Counted from the first letter of the stretch, positions 8,865-16,780 are shown. The stretch: 64,000 bases of DNA from Leptospira sp. (GCA_027533185.1 JAPZTS010000012.1:1-64000); one strand, 5' to 3'. Made by a program: numbers and translations. Notes: generated by a model from the sequence alone, not told the origin.

Positions 8865-8901
8865 TTCGAGGGAGATAAGACTTTGCACAAAGCCTACTCC
8901 C
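8848..8901 (+). promoter_or_regulatory. Alternative pause/antiterminator hairpins of the leu attenuator
   Basis: Segment 1 (8848-8853, TCCTCG, within the Leu codons) can pair with segment 2 (8867-8872, CGAGGG). Segment 2 can instead pair with segment 3: GGGAG at 8870-8874 with CTCCC at 8897-8901, enclosing a small CTTT/AAAG stem at 8881-8892. Segment 3 is also the 5' arm of the terminator, so 2:3 pairing excludes the terminator. A ribosome stalled on the Leu run covers segment 1; one that reaches the stop covers segment 2. The pairing was read by eye without energy calculation. Confidence 0.7.
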
Positions 8902-8923
8902 AGATGGGATGTGGGCTTTTTTT
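8889..8923 (+). terminator. Rho-independent attenuator terminator
   Basis: The arm AAGCCTAC (8890-8897) pairs over eight positions (one G-U) with GTGGGCTT (8911-8918). An inner TCCC/GGGA stem follows with an AGAT loop and one bulge. A run of seven T follows at 8917-8923. The structure lies between the leader-peptide stop and the SD of the leuA-type gene, which is where an attenuator terminator should be. Confidence 0.85.
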
Positions 8924-8969
8924 ATACCTTGGCCCCTTCCCAAATGTAGGCCGTTCGGTGGAGGGAAAA

Positions 8970-10157
8970 ATGGAACAAGGAAAAAAAATCAAAATACAAG
9001 ATGTTACCTTACGGGATGGAAACCAGGCCCTTAAAAAACCCTGGGACTTAGACCAAAAGAAAGAAGTTTTTGATCTACTGATTGAGTTGCAGGTGGATGG
9101 AATTGAGGTTGGGTTTCCATCGTCCAACCAAACTGAATTTGAAGCAACAAAGACATTGGCCAAACGGGCTCCTAGGGGACTTCCCATTGCCGCACTGTCT
9201 CGCGCCAATAGATCAGAAATTGAAAGAACTTGGGAAGCCTTGTCCTATGCCGACACACCAAGACTTCATATAGTTTTCCCTGTTAGCGCCTTTTCCATAA
9301 AACATGTGCTCCATATGTCAGAAGAACAAGTGTTAACACGAATCGTTGATACAGTTGCTTTCGCACGATCCATTGTAGGAACCAGAGGTGAGGTACAATT
9401 TTCAGGAGAGCATTTCGGGGATGCCTTCGAAAATTTTGATTTTGCCACCGAATGTTTTTTGGCCTCGATTCAATCAGGTGCCGATATCATAAACCTTCCC
9501 AATACTGTGGAAAGATATCGTCCTTTTTTGTTTGTAGATATGGTAAAAAAAGTAGCTGACCGAATTGGAAATCAGGTGACCGTTTCTGTTCATACACACA
9601 ACGATTTAGGTATGGCAACTGCAACTTCTGTGGAGTGTGCGTATGTGGGAGCAACTCAAATCGAAGTGGCATTGAATGGTCTTGGCGAAAGGGCTGGAAA
9701 TACGAACTTGTATGAAACCGCCCTCGCATTACATCAAAATGGTGAATCGATCGGGATTCGTTTTGATCGTATCTATCCTACTGCAAAACGGATTTCCGAA
9801 TTAACAGGAATTCCTATTGGAGAAAAAACTCCGATAATCGGCGCGGATATCTTCTCGCATCGATCGGGAATCCACCAGGACGGAGTGGCAAAAACTAAAA
9901 GTATGCAAAAAGGTGCTTACCGAACTTTTTCACCTGAGTTTGTTGGTCGAAACGATTCGGAAACCATTTCCTTTACGAACCAATCAGGACACAAAGCGAT
10001 TCAGTTCATTTTGGAATCAAAAGGATTGGAAGTTACACAAGGTTTGGTCCAGGTTTTGTTCGAACAAGCAAAATCCATTTCTACGAAGGAAGGGAATCGT
10101 GAGATCACCGAATCGGAGTTAGTATCTTGGGCAAAACAACAACTGATTGTTATTTGA
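8970..10157 (+). CDS. leuA: 2-isopropylmalate synthase-type enzyme lacking the regulatory domain
   Basis: A 395-residue DRE-TIM metallolyase. It has TLRDGNQ at the N-terminus (catalytic Arg and metal Asp), the metal-binding HTHND motif near residue 206, GLGERAGNTNLYE near 235 and SGIHQDGV near 300. The family condenses acetyl-CoA with a 2-oxoacid. The protein ends after the linker subdomains and lacks the ~110-residue LeuA dimer domain that binds leucine in standard IPMS (~500 residues). I chose ATG 8970 because GGAGG lies 5 nt upstream; the open frame further up is the attenuator terminator. Leucine leader control supports the leucine branch, but homocitrate or citramalate synthase activity cannot be excluded. 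Leptospires are known to carry several paralogues. Confidence 0.8.
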   Translation: MEQGKKIKIQDVTLRDGNQALKKPWDLDQKKEVFDLLIELQVDGIEVGFPSSNQTEFEATKTLAKRAPRGLPIAALSRANRSEIERTWEALSYADTPRLHIVFPVSAFSIKHVLHMSEEQVLTRIVDTVAFARSIVGTRGEVQFSGEHFGDAFENFDFATECFLASIQSGADIINLPNTVERYRPFLFVDMVKKVADRIGNQVTVSVHTHNDLGMATATSVECAYVGATQIEVALNGLGERAGNTNLYETALALHQNGESIGIRFDRIYPTAKRISELTGIPIGEKTPIIGADIFSHRSGIHQDGVAKTKSMQKGAYRTFSPEFVGRNDSETISFTNQSGHKAIQFILESKGLEVTQGLVQVLFEQAKSISTKEGNREITESELVSWAKQQLIVI

Positions 10158-10216
10158 TTTCCTGAACAATTGGAATTTCTGTCCAAAGAATCTCTGACCT
10201 TAGTCCTTCGAAACCG

Positions 10217-10245
10217 TTGACAAACTTATGTCAATCTGTCATAAT
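10217..10245 (+). promoter_or_regulatory. Sigma70-type promoter of the amidohydrolase gene
   Basis: TTGACA (10217-10222) and CATAAT (10240-10245) are separated by exactly 17 nt. Predicted transcription starts near 10252, 18 nt before the ATG at 10270, which leaves room for the GGAGG at 10261-10265. The -35 box is also one arm of the inverted repeat TTGACA/TGTCAA (10217-10222 and 10229-10234), a possible operator. This placement excludes the upstream in-frame start at 10228. Confidence 0.7.
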
Positions 10246-10269
10246 TCCACAGGGTTTCTCGGAGGACAT

Positions 10270-12015
10270 ATGTCTAGCACTTTGATCAAACAGGCTCGCA
10301 TTTTTGATGGGTCTCAAAATCCATCGTTTGTGGGTGATATTCGCATTGTAGATGGAAAAATCGAAGAGATGGGAGTGTCGATTGCTCCCAGGCCGGCGGA
10401 TGAAGTTGTAGACGCGACAGGTTTATGGTGTACTCCGGGTTTTATTGACTTCCACACACACTACGATGCTGAAATTGAAGTGGCGCCCGATCTCTCCGAA
10501 TCCGTGCGTCATGGTGTAACAACAATAACGCTGGGTAGTTGTAGTCTAAGTCTTTCGTTAGGTGACCCAACAGATTTAGCAGATATGTTCAGCCGTGTGG
10601 AAGCAATCCCTCGAAAAAATGTTTTAGAAATCCTCAAATCCAAAAAGACTTGGAATTCTGCAAAAGAATACAAAGACCACCTAAATTCTCTACCTCTTGG
10701 TCCGAATGTAACTTCGTTTGCAGGTCATTCTGCAATCAGGACTCATGTCCTCGGCTTAGAAAGAGCGCTCACAAAAGGAGAAAAGGCAACTAAACAGGAG
10801 TTAAACCAAATGCAATCTCATTTGGAAGAGGCTTTGGATGCTGGATTCCTTGGGTTGTCTATTAACACCTTAGTTTGGGATAAGATGGATGGATCTAGAT
10901 TTCGGTCTAGACCTCTTCCTTCCACCTTTGCTCCTTGGAGTGAATATCAATTTTTGAACAAAACACTTCGAAATCGTGGTAAGGTATTCCAAGGTGTTCC
11001 CAACGTTTCAACAAAAATCAATCTACTTATGTTTTTATGGGAAGCCTTTGGTTTCTTTCGAAAACCATTAAAAACTACGATCATATCTTTAATGGATGTT
11101 AAGTTTGATCCGAATCTATATAAACTTCTCCATTGGATTGGTAGACTGACGAATAAAATTTTTAAGTCCGATTTTCGATTCCAGGCACTACCTGAACCAT
11201 TTGATTTGTATGCTGACGGAATGGATGTTGTGGTCTTCGAAGAATTTGCTGCGGGTGCAAAGGCCAATCACATAGAGGATGAATTGGAACGGAAAACATT
11301 GGTAAAAGACCCAAAATACCGATCTTTTTTTAAACGACAATGGACGAATTGGTTCTTGCCGAGAGTTTTTCATAGAAATTTTAAAGAAACTAAAATTGTA
11401 GACGCACCCGACGCAAATCTAATCGGAAAATCCATTGATCAAATAGCAAAGGAAAGAGGAGTTCATTCTGTAACCGCATTTCTGGATTTAATTGCAGATC
11501 ATGGAAATAAAATTCGATGGTATACAGTTATGGCAAATCATCGAAAGGAACCTTTACGTAAGATTGTATCCTACCCCGATATACTAATCGGTTTTTCTGA
11601 TGCCGGTGCTCATTTGCGAGGAATGGCCCACTATAATTTTCCACTTCGAATGTTGAAACTTGTAAATGATTCCCATCTAGAAAAGAGACCTTTTATGAGT
11701 TTGGAACGAGCAGTATACCGACTAACAGGTGAAATAGCCGATTGGTTTGGTCTAGAAATTGGTTATCTAAAAAAAGGGAAACCAGCTGACCTAGTGCTCA
11801 TTGATCCTTCAAAACTAGATGATAGCCTTGCTAAAGATGTAGAGGCACCCATGCCTTTTATGGAAAACTTCCAGAGATGGGTAAGGCGAAATGATGACAC
11901 GATCAAAAAAGTATTTATCTCAGGAAAACTTGCTGTTGACCAAGGAAAGCCAGTAAAAGCACTCGGAAAAGAAAAGGGTTATGGAAGGTTTTTAGAAACA
12001 ACATTAGGAAAATAA
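10270..12015 (+). CDS. N-acyl-D-amino-acid deacylase-like amidohydrolase
   Basis: A 581-residue metal-dependent amidohydrolase of the D-aminoacylase branch. Near the N-terminus are IKQARIFDGS and the metal motif DFHTHYDAE; next come GVTTITLGSCSLS, GFLGLSIN, and VIGFSDAGAH-type sequence (here IGFSDAGAHL) with the conserved Asp. The C-terminus is KKGKPADLVLIDPSKL, the usual re-entry to the small beta domain. Family members hydrolyse N-acyl-D-amino acids or related amides with zinc. The start at 10270 is fixed by the GGAGG four bases upstream and by the promoter. The physiological substrate is unknown. The gene stands alone, followed 39 nt later by a lipoprotein gene. Confidence 0.82.
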   Translation: MSSTLIKQARIFDGSQNPSFVGDIRIVDGKIEEMGVSIAPRPADEVVDATGLWCTPGFIDFHTHYDAEIEVAPDLSESVRHGVTTITLGSCSLSLSLGDPTDLADMFSRVEAIPRKNVLEILKSKKTWNSAKEYKDHLNSLPLGPNVTSFAGHSAIRTHVLGLERALTKGEKATKQELNQMQSHLEEALDAGFLGLSINTLVWDKMDGSRFRSRPLPSTFAPWSEYQFLNKTLRNRGKVFQGVPNVSTKINLLMFLWEAFGFFRKPLKTTIISLMDVKFDPNLYKLLHWIGRLTNKIFKSDFRFQALPEPFDLYADGMDVVVFEEFAAGAKANHIEDELERKTLVKDPKYRSFFKRQWTNWFLPRVFHRNFKETKIVDAPDANLIGKSIDQIAKERGVHSVTAFLDLIADHGNKIRWYTVMANHRKEPLRKIVSYPDILIGFSDAGAHLRGMAHYNFPLRMLKLVNDSHLEKRPFMSLERAVYRLTGEIADWFGLEIGYLKKGKPADLVLIDPSKLDDSLAKDVEAPMPFMENFQRWVRRNDDTIKKVFISGKLAVDQGKPVKALGKEKGYGRFLETTLGK

Positions 12016-12054
12016 AGAATTGAATCTATAAACAATAGTCTTAGAGTTTTTAGA

Positions 12055-12855
12055 ATGAAATTCTCTTATTTAGGTATCTTTTTGATTCTTCTCAGTCTAA
12101 TCTTCTGTTCTTCTGCACAACAAAGCGTAGAAGACTCGAGTCGATTGGGAGAGAGTCCATACGATGTTCAGGCCAAACAATCCTCTCCTAAACCATATAT
12201 GCCGGCTTCTCCTCCAGCAGTCGGTGGAGTGGAAATCACTAACGAAAGACAAATCAAAAGAATGATGGTTTACAACGTTACAGTGAATCTGCAATCTAAG
12301 AACATCGAACCTAAGGTAACAGAGATCATCCAATTAGCAGAAAGTTTTGGAGGATACTCGCTTCAATACTCCTCCAATGGAACCTTGCAACTCAAAGTAC
12401 CTGCGGAGAAACTAAAACCTTTTTTGCTTAATCTTAAAAAAAATTCGGAAAACTACACAGAAGAAGTATCTGCGAAAGATGTCACAGAAGAGTATTTGGA
12501 TACAGAAATTCGCTTAGATAACGCAAGTAAGATGAGAATCAGGCTTCTTGAAATATTAAAAACAGCCAAAACTGTAGAAGAAACTCTCAAAGTTGAATCC
12601 GAGCTGAACAAAGTTTCAGAGAATATTGAAAGATTAGAAGGAAGGATCAAATATCTTTCCAGTGTGGTAGCATTTTCTAGTATTACTGTTTATGTGCGAA
12701 AAAAATGGGAACCAAATATTCAAAAGGAATACCAACCTGGACCATTGGGAATTCCCTTTTACTATGGTTATCTGGGTCTTGTAAAATTAAAAAACGGAAT
12801 TGTATGGTTGTTTGTTCAAGAAATTCCAAATAAGCCGAAAGAAGAATCATACTAA
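12055..12855 (+). CDS. DUF4349-type lipoprotein
   Basis: A 266-residue protein with a lipoprotein signal (MKFSYLGIFLILLSLIFCSS; Cys18 is the likely lipidated residue). A disordered Ser/Pro linker follows. Residues about 75-230 resemble DUF4349: KRMMVYNVTVNLQSKNIE, FGGYSLQYSSNGTLQLKVPAEKL, DVTEEYLDTEIRLDNA and an amphipathic coiled coil VEETLKVESELNKVSENIERLEGRIKYL, given here only in outline. The usual DUF4349 C-terminal membrane helix is reduced to a weakly hydrophobic tail. Function is unknown; the coiled coil suggests oligomerisation. It is convergent with the TetR gene, with a 1-nt gap. Confidence 0.75.
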   Translation: MKFSYLGIFLILLSLIFCSSAQQSVEDSSRLGESPYDVQAKQSSPKPYMPASPPAVGGVEITNERQIKRMMVYNVTVNLQSKNIEPKVTEIIQLAESFGGYSLQYSSNGTLQLKVPAEKLKPFLLNLKKNSENYTEEVSAKDVTEEYLDTEIRLDNASKMRIRLLEILKTAKTVEETLKVESELNKVSENIERLEGRIKYLSSVVAFSSITVYVRKKWEPNIQKEYQPGPLGIPFYYGYLGLVKLKNGIVWLFVQEIPNKPKEESY

Positions 12856-12856
12856 T

Positions 12857-13417
12857 TTATTTAACTCTTTCGATAGCAGATTTCATTTGTGCCTTCATTC
12901 GATCGATTACCTTTCTATCCTTCGTTAAGGCATAAAGTCGAAGTCCACCTAAATAACTCATGTAAAGCTCGTAACTCAAAGACTTGACATCTTCCGATTT
13001 TAAATCAGATCGAAATTTTTGAATGCATGTCTCGATAGTCTCGAGTACTTGTTGGATTGCTAAATTCCTCCACCGGTCAAACTGATTTAGGTGGGAGATT
13101 TCACCAGAAAAAAGGGCAATTGGACAGTCCTTGCGAGAAGTATTTCTTTGGTCTCTCACAATAAAATTTACCCATTTTTCGATAAAATCGGAAAAGTCCG
13201 ATGACTTATTTAAAACTTTTAACATAACAATTCTTTGTTGGTTTGATAAAAAGTTTAAGTATTCAAAACCGATCTCATCCTTGGATCGAAAGTGATCATA
13301 AAGGGTTTTTTTATATGCACCAGCTCTTTCTAAAATTTCCGCAATTCCAGTTGCTTGGAAACCTTTTTCCCGAAAAAGGTTAAAAGAACTCTCCAGAATT
13401 TTATCTTTCGCTTTCAT
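12857..13417 (-). CDS. TetR family transcriptional regulator
   Basis: A 186-residue protein of normal TetR length. The N-terminal helix-turn-helix is clear: ILESSFNLFREKGFQATGIAEIL then AGAYKKTLYDHFRSKDEIG (about residues 5-55). The C-terminal part is helical, as expected for a ligand-binding/dimerisation domain. The combination of RxxGFQATGI and KKTLYDHFxSK resembles the AcnR/YxaF-like branch. A 19-bp palindrome lies 35-53 bp upstream of the start, so autoregulation is likely. No obvious single target gene is next to it, since the PhoD gene upstream is on the same strand and ends before the operator. Confidence 0.9.
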   Translation of the reverse strand: MKAKDKILESSFNLFREKGFQATGIAEILERAGAYKKTLYDHFRSKDEIGFEYLNFLSNQQRIVMLKVLNKSSDFSDFIEKWVNFIVRDQRNTSRKDCPIALFSGEISHLNQFDRWRNLAIQQVLETIETCIQKFRSDLKSEDVKSLSYELYMSYLGGLRLYALTKDRKVIDRMKAQMKSAIERVK

Positions 13418-13451
13418 CTATTCATTAACCACTAGTGTCACTGAGATTGCC

Positions 13452-13470
13452 GATCTAACTCAGTTAGATC
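13452..13470. promoter_or_regulatory. Palindromic operator candidate upstream of tetR gene
   Basis: GATCTAACTCAGTTAGATC is a perfect 9-bp inverted repeat about one central base. A further half site, ATCTAACT, lies at 13491-13498. The position, 35-53 bp upstream of the TetR start, and the symmetry fit binding of a TetR dimer for autoregulation. Confidence 0.7.
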
Positions 13471-13555
13471 AAGTAGAATTCTATTTGGAAATCTAACTCT
13501 AAAAAAAGCCAACCGAACGTTTCCGATTTTTTTCGTGAAGACAGAAACATTGAAT

Positions 13556-14677
13556 TTACTCCCGTTTCTCTGCCTTTGGATTGGAAACGGATAATACCAC
13601 GTTTGCATTCTGATCTAAAATTTCTGCAACAAATCCAACACCCTCGTCAGACTCCGTCAGAGTAACTCGACCAAAATTTTCTAAATCAAATGATTTTCCG
13701 ATCTTAAATTCTGAGCTATATTCTAAAGGGAGGTGCTTTAGTGGTAGATTCAGAGAACTGGAAGTAATTTCTGTCAAAGTTTTTTTACCTATCTGCAATT
13801 GGTAAATCTCTGCAATATGCCGATCTCCTGAAAGGATCAGGACTTCCTTTGCATTTGAACTTTCTAGAAGCTCAAAAAGTCTTTCCCTTTCTTTAGGAAA
13901 ATTTTGCCATTTTTCAAAAGGATGTCCAGTTGCCAAAACCTGAATACTTGAAACTAACAGAAGCAAGTCGTATTTTTTTTCCAAAACGTCTTTTAGCCAA
14001 ACCCATTGATCCTCACCGAGAATGGTTGCCTGAGGATCTTCATTTTCGCGGTAGTGTTTACGACGTAGGAAATAGGAAGCAATAGTCCTTTTTAGAGGGC
14101 TCCTAAAAAACCGTGTATCCAAAAATACAAATCCGATCGACTTTCCTTTCCAAACAATTCCTTCCGAAAAATAAATTCCTTCTTTGTTTTGTTTCCCTAA
14201 CTGAATATTTTTTGGGTGGTGTTTGGCAAGATACTCTACATAAAGCTCTCTAGATTTTACTTTATCAGAATATTCTCCTCCACTATCGTTAATACCAAAA
14301 TCATGGTCATCCCAAGTAGAACGAATCTTTGAAATATTTGTAAGCGCTTTCCAAAAAGGATTTTCATCTAGTTTTACATAGGCAGATCTCTTCTCTTCCG
14401 CATTTTCTGTATCAAAATAAATATTATCACCTAAAAGGAAAAAGTAATCTGGCGTTTCCTTCGCTACAGTTTCCAAGATCGGAGACGGACGATCTTGGTG
14501 TAGACAAGAACCGAAGAGAATCTTTAGTTTGTTTTCTTTAGGATTTGTATTGAGTTCAAAATTAGGAAATTGAAATGATAAAACGAAACAAAGACTAGTA
14601 GTCAAAATCCGAATGGACTTGGATTCAAAGTAATGGGTAAAAAAGAATACATTTATCAAATTCAAAATAGATTTCAT
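13556..14677 (-). CDS. PhoD-like metallophosphatase (alkaline phosphatase D family)
   Basis: A 373-residue protein with a hydrophobic N-terminal segment (about 25-42, signal anchor or signal peptide). The PhoD-type catalytic core shows FGSCLHQDRP (near 55), FLLGDNIYFDTE (near 83), STWDDHDFGIND (near 118), GFVFLDTRFFR (near 183) and LILSGDRHIAEI (near 288). These carry the metal-ligand Asp, Asn and His of the metallophosphatase fold. PhoD enzymes are exported Ca/Fe-dependent phosphomonoesterases or diesterases. It is somewhat shorter than classical PhoD (~550), like the compact group. It probably acts in the periplasm on phosphate esters. A lone gene; its own promoter is not evident. Confidence 0.85.
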   Translation of the reverse strand: MKSILNLINVFFFTHYFESKSIRILTTSLCFVLSFQFPNFELNTNPKENKLKILFGSCLHQDRPSPILETVAKETPDYFFLLGDNIYFDTENAEEKRSAYVKLDENPFWKALTNISKIRSTWDDHDFGINDSGGEYSDKVKSRELYVEYLAKHHPKNIQLGKQNKEGIYFSEGIVWKGKSIGFVFLDTRFFRSPLKRTIASYFLRRKHYRENEDPQATILGEDQWVWLKDVLEKKYDLLLLVSSIQVLATGHPFEKWQNFPKERERLFELLESSNAKEVLILSGDRHIAEIYQLQIGKKTLTEITSSSLNLPLKHLPLEYSSEFKIGKSFDLENFGRVTLTESDEGVGFVAEILDQNANVVLSVSNPKAEKRE

Positions 14678-14831
14678 CGATAATCTCTTACTATTTTTGT
14701 ATAAAAAGACAAACTCAAAAGGTTCTATCTAAAGTATTAGAATTTTTGGTGGACTAGTCCAGGAAAAACTGGAAACAAATTGAAATTTTTACTCATTTCT
14801 TTTTGCCTCACCTTCCTGCGTTGTAAGTATC

Positions 14832-14862
14832 AAAATGGGAGAAAATTGAATCTGCCCATTTT
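14832..14862. terminator. Possible bidirectional stem-loop
   Basis: AAAATGGG (14832-14839) and CCCATTTT (14855-14862) form an 8-bp stem with a 15-nt loop, followed by more T on the plus strand. It lies 45 bp past the lipoprotein stop at 14907. The long loop and short T-run on the minus strand make termination uncertain. Confidence 0.35.
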
Positions 14863-14906
14863 TTGAAATTAAAAGGATTGAATGGTGTTATTTTAAGAGA
14901 AAGAGA

Positions 14907-15731
14907 TCAAAACCCACATTTCAAATTATCAGAACAGTCCGAAGTAAATCGAAAACAAGTATCCGAAATTGGACAAGAATAGGAAAAAGCTGCACTGCAC
15001 CCGGGAGCAATTCCGAATGCATTACAAGTTCTATTTGTTTTATCGACTCCAGAAACAACGAGTAGATTGACTGTTCCCTTAAGTTTGACTTCCGGATTAG
15101 ACGAATGGATAGCATGGATAGGAAAAGATACAATTCCTGGAGTAGTAGCGGTCGCAATTCCCGAAATATGTCCGTTAGATGGATTCAAAACTAGTCCTTG
15201 AGGCAAAGCGGAATCGGAGCCAAAGCTCAATTGGTCCAAATTTTCTTTTTTGGGACCTGATCGGAATGTTACTGAGTTAGATGCATTGGTTACATTGCTT
15301 TCTAAAGCCAAAAAGCCTTTGGTATAATTAAGATTTTTCTCAAAATGTATCCTTTTTACTTCCTGGGTATTTGTTCCAGGTAGAGTCACTGGAATCAGAC
15401 CGCTCCAAGGCAATCCGCTAGGAATTCTTGCTCTAATTTCAGTTTCAGTGATCGAATCAGGAATTACTTCGAATTTGGAATCGATCAGTATCTTTTGAAT
15501 CCCCGATCGAATAAAACCTGAGCCTGTAATTACTATTTTAGAATTTTCGAATACAAACTCAGGTGAAATCGAATCTATCTTCGCGGATTTGGAAAACAAT
15601 ACCGAAAGAAGAAACAAATCTCTATTCTTGTCTTCCTCTAAATTATTGTCTTTAGGATTACAGGAAATAAGACATCCAACTAAGCCTAACGTCAAAAAAA
15701 TTCTTAACATACTTGGAAACCAAAATCGCAT
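14907..15731 (-). CDS. Lipoprotein with IPT-like and putative Ig (He_PIG-like) domains and Cys-rich tail
   Basis: A 274-residue exported lipoprotein (MRFWFPSMLRIFLTLGLVGCLISC; Cys at the end of LVGCLISC). Residues about 52-120 look like an IPT/TIG domain (IDSISPEFVFENSKIVITGSGF). Residues about 150-220 look like a putative Ig domain with LPQGLVLNPSNGHISG. The last ~45 residues hold seven or more Cys (NRTCNAFGIAPGC...CGF). I chose ATG 15731, preceded by GAGG at six bases, over a GTG at 15743. The next gene upstream is a paralogue with the same domain order at its C-terminus. Surface exposure is likely but not shown. Confidence 0.7.
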   Translation of the reverse strand: MRFWFPSMLRIFLTLGLVGCLISCNPKDNNLEEDKNRDLFLLSVLFSKSAKIDSISPEFVFENSKIVITGSGFIRSGIQKILIDSKFEVIPDSITETEIRARIPSGLPWSGLIPVTLPGTNTQEVKRIHFEKNLNYTKGFLALESNVTNASNSVTFRSGPKKENLDQLSFGSDSALPQGLVLNPSNGHISGIATATTPGIVSFPIHAIHSSNPEVKLKGTVNLLVVSGVDKTNRTCNAFGIAPGCSAAFSYSCPISDTCFRFTSDCSDNLKCGF

Positions 15732-15840
15732 CTTTTGCCTCACTTATAGGGAGATAGGTGGGGATTTTGAGTTTTGGTTCCAAATGTATTAGAAAAAAAT
15801 AGATGTACATCCTTTGGTTTGAGTATTATTATATCGGATA

Positions 15841-16755
15841 CTAATCCGATGTTTGGAAGCCGCATCCGTCATCCATCAGGCAATTGAAAAGAGATGGTCT
15901 ACAACCTGGAGCATTATCACAATGGTATGGAGAAGAGAAATTGCAAGTAGAGGTTCTTTGTAACGGACGACAGGTCCGATTCAGTTTTTCCTCGGAAGTA
16001 ACAATTAATAACCGAATTTTTCCTTCAACTAAAATGTCTGGTCTATCTTTCAGCCTTAGCTGAAGAGTATATTCTCGAATTGTATTTTCCGTTCCCTCCC
16101 TCGCGCTACCAGAGAGTTCCCCTGTTTTTTGATCCAAAGACAATCCTAGAGGCAAAGATTCCAAAATCCGATATTCAGTTTCACCTAACTTTAGAAAGGA
16201 GAAAAAGAATTCATGAGAATGGTGGACCATCAATAATGGTGTTTTTTCAAAAGGAACTCCCATTTCTTTTTTTAAGACACGGTAGTTTACTGGCAAAGAA
16301 TCCAAACATACAATTTCCGATTGGTTGTTGTTAGGGAATCGGACTTTGGAATCCCAATCGAAGGCATTAGGACAACTAACCACCGTTCCTAAAATTGTAT
16401 TTTCCGAGACATCATCAAAAGAAAAAAACTTACTTCCGTCCGGTCCGAAGATGGATTCCACATTTGAAGCTTGCAAATTTCGTCCATAGAGTTCAAAATG
16501 TTGACCAGTCTTCCATACAACAGGGAATCCCGAATAGATGTCGAATGTACTTTCCTGGATAGAATCAGGCGGAGGATTCTCAACATCTAAACCATCCTGA
16601 ACGAATTCAGAACCAGTAGATGGGAACGGATTTAAAAGTAGAATCCATTCAGTTAAAGAGTTCTGATTTTTGTGTTTGGAACAATTTAGTAAAAGTCCAA
16701 ATGCGATTATAAGGAAAGGGATAAAATCCCTGGTTATATTTTGATTCAATTTCAT
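15841..16755 (-). CDS. Paralogous lipoprotein with putative Ig domain and Cys-rich tail
   Basis: A 304-residue lipoprotein (MKLNQNITRDF...FGLLLNCSK, lipidated Cys near 25). It shares with the downstream gene a putative Ig domain, here LPLGLSLDQKTGELSG, a strand ending in LLIV, and a C-terminal Cys-rich module NRTCRPLQRTSTCNF...GCGF with the same spacing style. Start ATG 16755 follows GTGAGG, as in its paralogue, and a 9-bp hairpin covers that SD. The two genes are about 100 bp apart and point the same way, consistent with an old tandem duplication. Function unknown; adhesin-like or structural surface roles are possible. Confidence 0.7.
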   Translation of the reverse strand: MKLNQNITRDFIPFLIIAFGLLLNCSKHKNQNSLTEWILLLNPFPSTGSEFVQDGLDVENPPPDSIQESTFDIYSGFPVVWKTGQHFELYGRNLQASNVESIFGPDGSKFFSFDDVSENTILGTVVSCPNAFDWDSKVRFPNNNQSEIVCLDSLPVNYRVLKKEMGVPFEKTPLLMVHHSHEFFFSFLKLGETEYRILESLPLGLSLDQKTGELSGSAREGTENTIREYTLQLRLKDRPDILVEGKIRLLIVTSEEKLNRTCRPLQRTSTCNFSSPYHCDNAPGCRPSLFNCLMDDGCGFQTSD

Positions 16756-16759
16756 CTGC

Positions 16760-16780
16760 AACCTCACCTAAGGTAAGGTT
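16760..16780 (-). promoter_or_regulatory. Hairpin covering the SD of the paralogous lipoprotein gene
   Basis: On the minus strand AACCTTACC and GGTGAGGTT pair over nine positions (one G-U) around a TTA loop. The 3' arm contains the GAGG SD, and the ATG at 16755 follows after four bases. Such a structure could hide the ribosome site. The downstream paralogue has the same SD but no comparable stem. Confidence 0.5.

Noticed and set aside
8883..8969. N-terminal extension of the leuA-type protein from a TTG at 8883
   Set aside because: That stretch is the attenuator terminator and spacer. The SD GGAGG and family homology both start at 8970.
10228..10269. Upstream in-frame start of the amidohydrolase
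   Set aside because: It lies within the predicted promoter, between -35 and -10.
14752..14761. Short palindrome GGACTAGTCC upstream of the PhoD gene
   Set aside because: Ten bases is likely by chance in 64 kb, and no regulator points to it.
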